A DNA stretch of 35,735 nt from NCBI GenBank assembly GCA_030726915.1, contig JANRCR010000005.1:1-35735 (forward strand), written 5' to 3'. The stretch is from Candidatus Nanopelagicales bacterium (GTDB taxonomy: Bacteria > Actinomycetota > Actinomycetes > S36-B12). The notes beneath the pieces are model-generated. The model was not told the DNA's origin and did no database searches. It saw nothing but the letters and a program-made list of their open reading frames with translations. The translations under genes and the position numbers were made by a program. Below, piece after piece: positions 7,128 through 15,281 of the stretch. Position 1 is the stretch's first letter, and every line of letters starts with the position of its first letter.

Positions 7128-8147
7128 TCAGGTCGCGGCCCGGTGCAGGCGATCCGCGATGGCTTCAGCGATGCCGTGCGCGTCCGGCCCCGGGAGGATC
7201 GCCACGATGAGGGTGATGCCCAGGGTGTCTGCCCGCCGCAGGGCGTCGTAGAGGCCGCGCGCGTAGTCCTCATCATTGGCCACCACGAGCAGCAGCTCAA
7301 CACCCGCCGGAGTGGTGACGCCGACACGACCGATGACACCGATGCACTGCGGATCATGCCCATCCGCGATCGCGGCCTCAATGTCGGCGAGGAGGGATGC
7401 CTCATCGTGGACGAGGGTCACGGTCGCCGCGGGTGCGTAGTGCGTGGGCAGGGCTCCGGGGACCCGGATCCCGGAGGTGCCCGGCTCGAGGGTGGCCAGG
7501 CCCGTGATGAGCTCGATCTGCGCGGTGCTGATGCCGCCGGGTCGTAGCACGCGCGGCTGCGGACCCGTGCAATCCACGATGGTGGATTCGACGCCGATGG
7601 TGCAGGGGCCGCCGTCCATCGCGACGTCATCTGCGGTCAGACGTGCGCTGAGATCATCGAGTGCGTGGGCGAGAGTCGTCGGACTCACGTGGCCAAAGAC
7701 GTTGGCGCTGGGCGCTGCCACCCCGTGGGGTGCACCGGCCGGATCGAGATCGTCCATCGCGCCGATGACGGAGCGGGCGATCGGATGGGCGGGGACCCGC
7801 AGGGCCACCGTGTCCTGACCCCCCGTGATGTCATCCCCCGCGCGCGGTGATCGCGCCAGGACGAGGGTGAGTGGGCCGGGCCACACACCGCTCGCTAGGT
7901 CGCGTGCATAGTCGGGCACGCTGCTCACCCATGCGTTGGGGCCGGTGGTGTCCAGTGCTGCATCGGCATCCGCCACGTGGACGATCACCGGATGCTGGGA
8001 GGGCCGGCCCTTCACGGCATAGATGCGCGCGATGGCCTCCGCATCATCAGCGCGACCGGCCAGGCCATAAACCGTCTCGGTCGGTAGGACGACCAGCGCC
8101 CCATCCAGGAGTGCGGTGGCAGCCACGCGAGGGTCGTCGATGATCAC
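7128..8147 (-). CDS. sua5: L-threonylcarbamoyl-AMP synthase, Sua5 type
   Basis: Makes threonylcarbamoyl-AMP from threonine, bicarbonate and ATP for the t6A37 modification of ANN-decoding tRNAs. The 339-residue length matches the two-domain Sua5 form rather than short TsaC. The YrdC domain (about 1-200) shows L-P-T-E-T-V-Y-G-L near 20-28, K-x-R-P-x-x-x-P-x-I-V-H near 46-57 and A-P-S-A-N in mid-domain, ending with S-T-I-V-D and R-P-G. The rest, about 225-335, is a Sua5 C-terminal domain with G-x-x-x-x-H-Y-A-P linker features. The GTG start at 8147 overlaps the upstream stop as GTGA, so translation is coupled to the upstream gene. Confidence 0.93.
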   Translation of the reverse strand: MIIDDPRVAATALLDGALVVLPTETVYGLAGRADDAEAIARIYAVKGRPSQHPVIVHVADADAALDTTGPNAWVSSVPDYARDLASGVWPGPLTLVLARSPRAGDDITGGQDTVALRVPAHPIARSVIGAMDDLDPAGAPHGVAAPSANVFGHVSPTTLAHALDDLSARLTADDVAMDGGPCTIGVESTIVDCTGPQPRVLRPGGISTAQIELITGLATLEPGTSGIRVPGALPTHYAPAATVTLVHDEASLLADIEAAIADGHDPQCIGVIGRVGVTTPAGVELLLVVANDEDYARGLYDALRRADTLGITLIVAILPGPDAHGIAEAIADRLHRAAT

Positions 8148-9556
8148 TCCTGGCTGCCCGGAGGGGCATGCTGCATGCGGTGTCCGCCGGTGCCAAAAGC
8201 ATCCGGGGGGATCGCTGTGGGAGCGGTGTCTCCCCGCAGGATGGAGTCGATGACCCGGAGATTGAAGGCGCAGTCGGTGATGGCATCGGGATCGTCCGCG
8301 CGCAGGATCTCCGGGATCGCCGCATAGGCATCGCGCGCGGTGATGTAGCGCTGGCGGGCCGACTCGAAGGAGCCCAGATTGCCCAGCAGAGCCGCCGCTT
8401 CATGGGTGCACTCCGCGGCTCGCTCGGGCAGTCCCTCCCGGGTGTAGGTCGCGGCCGCTTCGTCGAGCAGGGCGAGTGCTTCCACCGCCTCGTGCGGATC
8501 ACCGGTGCGTCCGCGGACAATGGCCTCGCCGTGACGGGCATCTGCTGCGCGCACGGCGTCTGGGATGGACTCGGCCACGCGGATGGCGTCGGCAAAGGAG
8601 TCGACGGCCTGCATCGTGTCACCGGCGAGGTCATAGGCCGTGCCCCGCGCTCCGAGCAGATCGGCCTCACTGCCGCGCTCATTGATGGCTCGCGCGGACA
8701 GGAGCGCCTGATCAAGCACCGCAACCGCATCATCGATCCTGCTGCGCTCGGTCAGGCGCCAGGCCAAACCCGGGGCCGCCATGAGGACAGCCGGGTGATC
8801 GTGCGTATCACGGAAGCCGTCGAAGGCGGCGCGCAATGTCGCATCGGCATCGTCGTCGAGGCCCTGGGCGGCGAGTGCGGCACCGAGCACCTGACGTGCC
8901 CGCGCGGTCAGACTGGGATCGTCTTCGGCATCGCGGATGACCATGAGCGCTTCCCGGGTCGCCTCGTCATAGCGACCCTCGTCCACGAGATGGGCGGCGC
9001 GCTCATAGCGCGCCGCACGACGCTGCTCCTCGGGCATCTCGGGGTCGCGCAGGCTGCGGTCGATGGCACCGAGGGCCTCAGCGCCCGCGCCATCAGCGCG
9101 GGCAACCTCGTCGGCGAGGGCATCCAGATTGCGGCGTAGATGGCGTCGGCTGAAGCCACGCACCAGGGGGCGAGCCTCATCGACCGCCACCCGGGCCTCA
9201 CTCCACCGGTGCAATCGGGTCAGCGCCGCCGCACGACCGACCCGTGCCCACGCCTCCAGGGCATCGAGGTCACCCAGATCCTCACCGGCAATGGGCAGGG
9301 ACAGGGACCCACGATGAATCAGGCGCAGCCGCTCATGCTCTCCGTCATCACGCAACATCGTGACGTAGTCGAGTGCGGCATCGATGTCGGTGAGGGCCTC
9401 AGCGGGCCGATCGAGCATCACGAGGGCTTGCGCGGCGATGGTGCGAGCGAGGGCCACCGAATAGGGCTGCCCCTGAGCCTGCGCAGCCTGGGCGCGTGCA
9501 CGCGCGTCAGCAAGCATTGCTTCTGCCTGATCGCGCATGGCCGAGTCATCTGCCAC
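8144..9556 (-). CDS. TPR-like helical repeat protein
   Basis: About 470 residues, almost entirely alpha-helical and Ala/Asp/Arg-rich, with degenerate 34-residue TPR-like units, for example around A-L-V-M-L-D-R-P-A-E-A-L, the Y-E-R-A-A-H-L-V-D-E-G-R-Y-D-E-A unit, and A-A-L-A-A-Q-G-L-D-D-D-A. No enzymatic motif, signal peptide or membrane segment is seen, so it is probably a cytoplasmic scaffold. I chose the GTG at 9556, giving V-A-D-D-S-A-M-R-D-Q; the frame is open to 9628 but that leader looks non-coding. It overlaps the Sua5 gene by 4 bp and is probably co-transcribed with it. Function unknown. Confidence 0.7.
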   Translation of the reverse strand: MADDSAMRDQAEAMLADARARAQAAQAQGQPYSVALARTIAAQALVMLDRPAEALTDIDAALDYVTMLRDDGEHERLRLIHRGSLSLPIAGEDLGDLDALEAWARVGRAAALTRLHRWSEARVAVDEARPLVRGFSRRHLRRNLDALADEVARADGAGAEALGAIDRSLRDPEMPEEQRRAARYERAAHLVDEGRYDEATREALMVIRDAEDDPSLTARARQVLGAALAAQGLDDDADATLRAAFDGFRDTHDHPAVLMAAPGLAWRLTERSRIDDAVAVLDQALLSARAINERGSEADLLGARGTAYDLAGDTMQAVDSFADAIRVAESIPDAVRAADARHGEAIVRGRTGDPHEAVEALALLDEAAATYTREGLPERAAECTHEAAALLGNLGSFESARQRYITARDAYAAIPEILRADDPDAITDCAFNLRVIDSILRGDTAPTAIPPDAFGTGGHRMQHAPPGSQE

Positions 9557-9666
9557 GCATCCACTATGGCGCACGTCACATCGGATGGCGCCGGAAGGGT
9601 GGCCTAGGGGGACATTGCCGACCGCCACGTCATTGCAGGCGAACTCTGCGAATTTTCATAGGTGTG

Positions 9667-9698
9667 TGTCACGTCCGCGACATGTCTACGACATGACA
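9667..9698. promoter_or_regulatory. 32-bp imperfect dyad, candidate operator
   Basis: Dyad centred between 9682 and 9683: outer arms TGTCA (9667-9671) and TGACA (9694-9698), core palindrome GACATGTC (9679-9686). Twelve of 16 positions in the two half-sites match. CGACATG is also repeated at 9678 and 9689 (11-bp period, one helical turn), and CACGTCC/GGACGTG flank it at 9670-9676 and 9700-9706. It lies in the divergent gap between the TPR gene and the small ORF at 9780. Confidence 0.45.
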
Positions 9699-9779
9699 GG
9701 GACGTGGGAGTAGGCGACGATAGACGTGGTCCTACCGGATCAATAACACCGTTGCCCACAAGGCGAACAAGGAGACACC

Positions 9780-9923
9780 GTGAAAAACATTATGTCCTGG
9801 CTACGGCCCCGGCCCGCCAGTCATCCCACCAGCATCCGTCGCACCTGGGATCGCGAGCGTGCGCGGGCGATGTCGCCCTCACATCGCGATGAGATCGACG
9901 CGATCTTCTCCCGCTATCTCTGA
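9780..9923 (+). CDS. Small 47-residue basic protein
   Basis: A short ORF starting at GTG 9780 with AAGGAG seven bases upstream, one of the better ribosome binding sites in the window. It encodes M-K-N-I-M-S-W-L-R-P-R-P-A-S followed by an Arg-rich helix (R-R-T-W-D-R-E-R-A-R-A) and a tail S-P-S-H-R-D-E-I-D-A-I-F-S-R-Y-L. No cysteine, no clear signal peptide and no recognised family. Third positions of its codons are strongly G/C, as in neighbouring real genes. It stands alone: a dyad-rich promoter region upstream and 218 bp before the protease gene. Function unknown. Confidence 0.65.
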   Translation: MKNIMSWLRPRPASHPTSIRRTWDRERARAMSPSHRDEIDAIFSRYL

Positions 9924-10050
9924 CCGCGCCCTGCCCGCCTGGTATGTCGAGAGCCGTGACCGGTCTTGATGACCACGCGGGCGCGCGGTTGGGAGCACCC
10001 AGTGTCAAGATCAGGTAAGGACCTGCTCGGAATCACGCACTCAGGGAACA

Positions 10051-10123
10051 TTGAGGCCCGCCGAGGCGTCACCCTAGGAGGAGCGAAGGGCCGGTGGCCC
10101 ACAGCGTGTGGGCCGAATGGCCC
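10051..10123 (+). promoter_or_regulatory. Possible promoter and nested hairpin before the protease gene
   Basis: TTGAGG (10051-10056) and TAGGAG (10075-10080), spaced by 18 bp, are a weak promoter candidate. Downstream, GGCCCACA (10096-10103) pairs perfectly with TGTGGGCC (10107-10114) around GCG, enclosed by GGGCC (10088-10092) and GGCCC (10119-10123). The hairpin ends 7 nt before the GGAGGAG ribosome binding site. Confidence 0.35.
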
Positions 10124-10141
10124 GGGACCTGGAGGAGTGAC

Positions 10142-11410
10142 GTGACCGAGACCAATCCGGAACGCGATCCGTACGCACCCAATGTGGGTGCGACCGATCC
10201 GTATGCCGCCTACCGCCAGCCCGGCTACAGCTACACCGATCCGTACGCGGTCGATCCCTACGCTGCAGATCCCTATGCGGCGTACAGGACACCCCAGCCG
10301 ACCACCGCGATGCCCGCGCAGCCGCAGCCGCGGTCGGGCCGAGGGGGCACCCTTGCGCTCGCGTCCGTGGGCTTGGCGCTAACCGCACTCGTCGCCGGAT
10401 CCATCGGTGGTGCGGTGGGCTTCACCGCTGCTCGACTCAGCCAGCCCGATGCGGTCACCTCCGTGGTGAGCGTGCCCATTGGCGCGACCGGCGAGCCCAT
10501 CAGTCCTCCCGCGGGTGGCAGCATCGCGGCCGTGGCTGCCGCACTGCAGCCCTCGGTGGTCCAGGTCAATGTGGCGGGCAACGGCGCCGCCGGCACGGGA
10601 TCAGGATTCATCATCCGCGAGGACGGCTACATCCTGACCAACAACCACGTCACGGCGAATGGCAGCGACATCACCGTGACCTTCAACGACGGTCGAACGA
10701 GCAGCGCGCGCCTCATCGGTGACAACCCGGGTTATGACCTCGCCGTCATCAAGGTGGATGAGACAGACCTGCCCGCCGTGACCCTCGGTTCCTCCGGAGC
10801 CCTTCAGGTCGGGGACACCGCGATCGCCCTGGGCTCACCGCTGGGCCTCCAGGGCACCGTCACCTCCGGCATCGTCAGCGCACTCAACCGCCCGGTCACC
10901 GCCGGAGGGCAGGGCGAGTTGGCCTTCATCAATGCCATCCAGACCGATGCGGCCATCAATCCCGGCAACTCCGGCGGACCCTTGGTCGACGGCAACGGCG
11001 CCGTCATCGGCATCAACTCCGCGATTGCATCACTCGGCGTCGGGCAGGGCGGCCAGCCCGGCAGTATCGGCCTCGGCTTCGCGATCCCGATCGACACCGC
11101 GTCACGCATCGCATCAGAGATCATCGCGACGGGTACGTCGGAGACGCCGATCATCGGCGTTAGCCTCGACAGGGGCTTCTCCGGGCCCGGCGCTCGCGTC
11201 GCCGGTGTCACCGATGGTGGCCCCGCCGCCGCGGCCGGACTGCGCGAGGGTGATGTCATCACTCAACTCAACGGCGCCCTGGTCGTGAACTCCACCGATC
11301 TCATCGTCGATGTGCGCTCACTCGCACCGGGTGAGCAGGTCACCCTCACCGTGGAGCGTGACGGCCAAGTGCGCGAGGTCACGCTCGTGCTCGACGCCCA
11401 GGAGAGTTAG
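10142..11410 (+). CDS. HtrA/DegP-like membrane serine protease with PDZ domain
   Basis: Surface quality-control protease of the S1C family, 422 residues. The cytoplasmic N-terminus (about 1-62) is Pro/Tyr-rich with repeated D-P-Y-A units. One membrane segment follows (about 75-100, A-L-A-S-V-G-L-A-L-T-A-L-V-A-G-S). The trypsin-like domain carries His169 (N-N-H-V-T), Asp199 (G-Y-D-L-A-V) and Ser277 (G-N-S-G-G-P-L). A single C-terminal PDZ domain (about 330-420) ends the protein. The topology puts protease and PDZ outside the cell. I chose GTG 10142 because GGAGGAG (10131-10137) precedes it with good spacing; the in-frame upstream ATG at 10094 lies inside the leader hairpin. Length and order match actinobacterial PepD/HtrA proteins. 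Confidence 0.93.
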   Translation: MTETNPERDPYAPNVGATDPYAAYRQPGYSYTDPYAVDPYAADPYAAYRTPQPTTAMPAQPQPRSGRGGTLALASVGLALTALVAGSIGGAVGFTAARLSQPDAVTSVVSVPIGATGEPISPPAGGSIAAVAAALQPSVVQVNVAGNGAAGTGSGFIIREDGYILTNNHVTANGSDITVTFNDGRTSSARLIGDNPGYDLAVIKVDETDLPAVTLGSSGALQVGDTAIALGSPLGLQGTVTSGIVSALNRPVTAGGQGELAFINAIQTDAAINPGNSGGPLVDGNGAVIGINSAIASLGVGQGGQPGSIGLGFAIPIDTASRIASEIIATGTSETPIIGVSLDRGFSGPGARVAGVTDGGPAAAAGLREGDVITQLNGALVVNSTDLIVDVRSLAPGEQVTLTVERDGQVREVTLVLDAQES

Positions 11411-11429
11411 GCCGGGACTCCGATCGGCG

Positions 11430-12875
11430 TCACACGATCGCGGTCGCGCCCCCGCGGCGATGATCACCGACCGCGGTGACCCGGCCATCGGGGTCACGTC
11501 GTACGGCGTGCACCCCACCGAAGTAGAGGTCGCGCGAGGGCCATTCCCGCACCGGGGGATGGCCCTCGCGCCATGTCCAGGTCGAATCCTCAGGCCGCAG
11601 GCCGGGCTCGACGTCGATGAGTGTCTCGGTGGCGTGCAGGCGCGGTGCGGCCACGGCGCTCGCGAGATCGTCACCGTGATCCAGAGTGCGCACCAGTGTC
11701 TGGACCAGTGCCGAACGGATGCGCTCACTGCCTCCGGTGCCCAGCACCGTGCGGGTGCCGTCATCGTCGATCACGAGGGTGGGCGCCATCATCGAGCGCA
11801 GACGCGTTCCGGCGTCCAGGGCATGCCAGCCTCCCGGGTTCAGGTCTGCTTCGCCCAGCATGTTGTTGAGCGTGACACCGTGCACGACGGTGCCGGAGTT
11901 GGACCCGTTCGACATCGACAATGCCGCGACGCGCCCCTCGGCATCGATGACCGACAGGTGCGTCGTACCGCGCCGCACCCCACCGCGATGTCGATGCGTC
12001 GACTGGACCAGCGCATCCGCAAGCGCGGGCCACGGATTGGCGACCTCGGGGACGAGCCCGAGTGTCTCGAGCACGATCGCACCGCCAAAGGCGGGTGGGG
12101 GATTGGTCCACAGCGAGGAGGTCCCTCGGCGGCCCCCGACGGGGCGGCGCTCCACCACTCGGTAGGCCCGCAGATCCTCGTGGGTCAGGAGTCCGCCGCC
12201 CGCCTGGACAGCCGCAACGAGTGGGTCGGCGTACGCGCTGGTCGGCAGGGGTCCCGCAGCGATACGCGTGAGGACATCCGCATACGCCGGATTGCGGAAG
12301 GCCTGACCCTCCAGCGGGGGTGTGAAGAGTGCGGCCGACTCCGGGGTCAGGGTGAGGATCGGCCCGATCACCCGGATGAATCGCACCTGGACATCGTCAA
12401 GGTGGATGCCCTCGCGTGCCGCCGTGATCGCCGGCGCGAGGATGTCGGCGAGGGGTAGTCGCCCACCGCGCGCATGCAGGGCCAGCAGCCCCTCGAGCGC
12501 ACCCGGCACGGCAACACTGCCCCAGCCCACCTCGAAGTCCTGCACGGCGTGGTCGCCAAAGGTCACGCAGAGCGACTCCATGTGCGGGATGCGACCATCG
12601 CCACCGAGTCCGGGCACATTCACAAAAAAGTCGATGATGCGGGGCGCGCCGTCAGGCTCGGCCACCAGACAGAAGCCACCACCCCCGAGACTCGCGAGGG
12701 TCGGCTCCGCCACGGTGGCGGCGAAGGCGCCGGCGACGACGGCATCGATCGCGGTGCCGCCGTGGCGCAGCATGGCCACCGCCGCATCCCGAGTCGCGCC
12801 AGAGCCTGCCGCGACCGCGGCACTGCCCGGTCGCCCGGTGGATTGATGGGGAATCTCACCTGACACGCCCCGCAC
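11430..12875 (-). CDS. ggt: Gamma-glutamyltransferase family protein
   Basis: Ntn-hydrolase that cleaves gamma-glutamyl bonds, as in glutathione, or transfers the glutamyl group. The N-terminal half has A-M-L-R-H-G-G-T-A-I-D-A-V-V-A and S-L-G-G-G-G-F-C-L. The self-processing site G-T-T-H-L-S-V-I-D places the catalytic Thr at about residue 304, and the small-subunit half follows with S-M-S-N-G-S-N-S-G and L-N-N-M. At 481 residues it is shorter than E. coli Ggt (about 580). No signal peptide is apparent, so a cytoplasmic form is likely. Start is GTG 12875 or the in-frame GTG 12866; neither has a decisive ribosome binding site. It diverges from the carboxylate-amine ligase gene across only 28 bp. 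Confidence 0.88.
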   Translation of the reverse strand: MRGVSGEIPHQSTGRPGSAAVAAGSGATRDAAVAMLRHGGTAIDAVVAGAFAATVAEPTLASLGGGGFCLVAEPDGAPRIIDFFVNVPGLGGDGRIPHMESLCVTFGDHAVQDFEVGWGSVAVPGALEGLLALHARGGRLPLADILAPAITAAREGIHLDDVQVRFIRVIGPILTLTPESAALFTPPLEGQAFRNPAYADVLTRIAAGPLPTSAYADPLVAAVQAGGGLLTHEDLRAYRVVERRPVGGRRGTSSLWTNPPPAFGGAIVLETLGLVPEVANPWPALADALVQSTHRHRGGVRRGTTHLSVIDAEGRVAALSMSNGSNSGTVVHGVTLNNMLGEADLNPGGWHALDAGTRLRSMMAPTLVIDDDGTRTVLGTGGSERIRSALVQTLVRTLDHGDDLASAVAAPRLHATETLIDVEPGLRPEDSTWTWREGHPPVREWPSRDLYFGGVHAVRRDPDGRVTAVGDHRRGGATAIV

Positions 12876-12903
12876 GCTATCCGGCGGCGTCTAGCCTGGC
12901 CAC

Positions 12904-14055
12904 GTGGTCGACTTCCAAGCATCCGCCGGGCCCAGTCTCGGTGTCGAGGTCGAGTTCGCCCTGGTCGATCGCGATTCCGGTGCACTCGCCTGCGTGGCAC
13001 CCGAGGTCCTCGCGCGGGTGGGACACGGTCACGAGGGTGAGGAGCACCCGAGGATCAAGAAGGAACTCTTCGAATGCACCGTCGAGGTGATCACGGGCGT
13101 GTGTACGACGGTTGCGCAGGCACGCCAGGACCTGGCCGGGTCGATGCGTGAGGTGCAGATCGCGGCGTCCGCATCCGATGCCGCCGTCATCGGAGCGGGC
13201 CTGCATCCCTTTACGCCGTGGCAGGCGCTGACCATCTCCGAGGGTGAGCGCTATCAGCGACTCGTCGACACGATCGGATGGCCCGCGCGCCGCCTCACCA
13301 CCCACGGGGTGCATGTCCACGTCGGAGTCCGGTCGGGTGACAAGGCCATCGCGACGGTGAACTCGCTGTCGGGCTCCCTGCCCATCTTCCTGGCGCTGTC
13401 CGCATCCAGTCCCTACTGGAATGGGCAGGACACGGGTTTGGCGTCGACGCGCACAAAGATCTTCGAAGCAATGCCGACGACCGGACTGCCACCCCATCTG
13501 CACGACTGGGCGGAGTTCAACGTCTTCCTTGACACGTTGATCGAGGCGGGTGCGGTCGAGACGGTCCGGGAAGTCTGGTGGGATATCCGGCCGCACCCGG
13601 GCTTCGGCACGGTCGAACTGCGCATGTGTGACGCGATGCCGACCCTGTGGGAGATCTCCGCGCTTGCGGCGCTCGCGCAGTGTCTGGTGACCGAGATCGA
13701 TCGCAGCGTCGATCACGGCGAGACGCCCACGGTGCCGCGTGAGTGGATCCGCAGGGAAAACAAGTGGCGCGCTGCGCGCTGGGGCGTCGAGGCCGACCTC
13801 GTCGTGGAGGACACCGGCCACACCCGACCGCTACGCGAGGTCGTCGATGAGCTCGTCGATCGCCTCCACCCCCTCGCCCAGGAGTTGGACTGCGCCGATG
13901 AGTTGGCGGATCTGCTCCGCATCACCGCCGAGGGACCCAGTTATATCCGTCAGCGACGCGTCATGGCCGACACCGGGAGCCTGCCCGAGGTGGTCAGCCA
14001 CCTGCGCGGTGAATTCGATGAGTCCGTGCGCGCGGAGGGGGCTGCGGGCACGTGA
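12904..14055 (+). CDS. GCS2-type carboxylate-amine ligase (YbdK family)
   Basis: Member of the glutamate-cysteine ligase family 2 (YbdK/EgtA-like), which joins the gamma-carboxyl of glutamate to an amine such as cysteine using ATP. Family landmarks are the N-terminal L-G-V-E-V-E-F-A-L (about 12-20), K-x-E-L-F-E-C-T-V-E near 53-61, the H-G-V-H-V-H-V-G metal/substrate motif near 138-145, and W-W-D-I-R-P-H-P-G-F-G-T-V-E-L-R-M-C-D in the C-terminal half. The 383-residue length fits YbdK. GTG start at 12904. It overlaps the M20 gene by 4 bp (GTGA). The cellular product is uncertain because YbdK proteins are often weak or of unknown specificity. Confidence 0.88.
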   Translation: MVDFQASAGPSLGVEVEFALVDRDSGALACVAPEVLARVGHGHEGEEHPRIKKELFECTVEVITGVCTTVAQARQDLAGSMREVQIAASASDAAVIGAGLHPFTPWQALTISEGERYQRLVDTIGWPARRLTTHGVHVHVGVRSGDKAIATVNSLSGSLPIFLALSASSPYWNGQDTGLASTRTKIFEAMPTTGLPPHLHDWAEFNVFLDTLIEAGAVETVREVWWDIRPHPGFGTVELRMCDAMPTLWEISALAALAQCLVTEIDRSVDHGETPTVPREWIRRENKWRAARWGVEADLVVEDTGHTRPLREVVDELVDRLHPLAQELDCADELADLLRITAEGPSYIRQRRVMADTGSLPEVVSHLRGEFDESVRAEGAAGT

Positions 14056-15263
14056 GCGATGCCATCACCTCCCTCACCCATGCCCGGGAGCACGAGCTCG
14101 TTGCCTTCCGCCGCCGCCTGCATGCCCAGCCTGAACTGTCGTACGCCGAGCACGCGACCACCCAGGCCATCGCGGAGCGGCTCCAGGTCACCGGCCTGCA
14201 TCCGCAGACGTTGGAGATCGGCACCGGTGTGATTTGCGATGTGCCCGGCAATGCCCCGGGGCCACTCGTGGTGCTGCGTGCCGATATCGATGCCCTCGCG
14301 ATGCCCGATGGCACGACGACGGAGTATCGATCTCGTCGCGAGGGTGTGGCGCATGCCTGCGGTCACGATGCGCACACCGCGATTGTGCTGGGAGCCGGAC
14401 TCGTCGTACGAGCCCTCACGGAGGTTGAGCGGGTCCCCGGCACCGTGCGCCTGGTCTTTGAGCCGGGCGAGGAGGCCGTGCCGGGGGGAGCCATCGATGT
14501 CATCCGCGAGGGATGGATCACGGGTGCGTCGTACATCCTCGGCCTGCACTGTGATCCCAAAATCGACCTGGGGCAGATCGGCCTGCGCACCGGACCGATG
14601 ACCGCGGCATCCGACAGTGTGGAGATCACCGTCCGGGGGCCCGGTGGACACACGGCCCGGCCCCATCTCACCGTCGACCTCATCCGGACCATGGCGGATC
14701 TCGCCCAGGCCTTCCCCGACGAGGTGCGTCGACGCCTGGACTCACCCGATGATGTCGTCATCGTCTTCGGCGCCGTCCACGCCGGTGACGCGGCCAATGT
14801 CATCCCAGCGAGCGGTGTCCTGCGCTGCTCCGTGCGCTGTGCCGATCGGGACACCTGGGACCGCGCGGAGTCGGTCGTGCGCGAGGTCCTGCATGACCTC
14901 CTCGCGGGGTCGGGTGCAGCGGTCGACATCACCTACCTGCGCGGCACGCCACCCGTCGTCAATGCACCCTCCGCCGTGGCCGTCCTGGAGTACGCAGCGC
15001 TCAGTGTCGTGGGGGATCGCGGGCTGGTGGAGGCCCCCCGATCCATGGGCGCCGACACCTTCGCGTGGTACGGCGATCACGGAGCAGCGGCGTACGCCCG
15101 ACTCGGCACCCACGCCGGTGATCGACCCAGACTCGACCTGCACGCCTCGACCTTCGACATCGATGAGCGTGCCATCGGGATAGGCGCGCGCTTCCTGGCC
15201 GAAGCCGCGATGCGAGCCCTCCACGAGCCCGATGTCGACGCCGAAGGTGCGTCGCCGCGATGA
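14052..15263 (+). CDS. M20 family amidohydrolase (hippurate hydrolase-like)
   Basis: Metal-dependent N-acyl amino acid or peptide amidohydrolase of the M20D group, 403 residues. Metal ligands and catalytic motifs are in order: R-A-D-I-D-A-L at about 79-85, H-A-C-G-H-D-A-H (101-108), F-E-P-G-E-E with Glu near 138-139, G-L-H-C-D near 166-170, and a C-terminal region with H-A-S-x-F-D near 361-366. The dimerisation domain begins near G-G-H-T-A-R-P (about 198-204). Start is the GTG overlapping the upstream stop, so it is translationally coupled to the GCS2 gene. Together with the neighbouring gamma-glutamyltransferase this suggests handling of gamma-glutamyl or N-acyl compounds; that link is inference. 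Confidence 0.92.
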   Translation: MSDAITSLTHAREHELVAFRRRLHAQPELSYAEHATTQAIAERLQVTGLHPQTLEIGTGVICDVPGNAPGPLVVLRADIDALAMPDGTTTEYRSRREGVAHACGHDAHTAIVLGAGLVVRALTEVERVPGTVRLVFEPGEEAVPGGAIDVIREGWITGASYILGLHCDPKIDLGQIGLRTGPMTAASDSVEITVRGPGGHTARPHLTVDLIRTMADLAQAFPDEVRRRLDSPDDVVIVFGAVHAGDAANVIPASGVLRCSVRCADRDTWDRAESVVREVLHDLLAGSGAAVDITYLRGTPPVVNAPSAVAVLEYAALSVVGDRGLVEAPRSMGADTFAWYGDHGAAAYARLGTHAGDRPRLDLHASTFDIDERAIGIGARFLAEAAMRALHEPDVDAEGASPR

Positions 15264-15281
15264 CCTTGGCACTCTAGGGGG

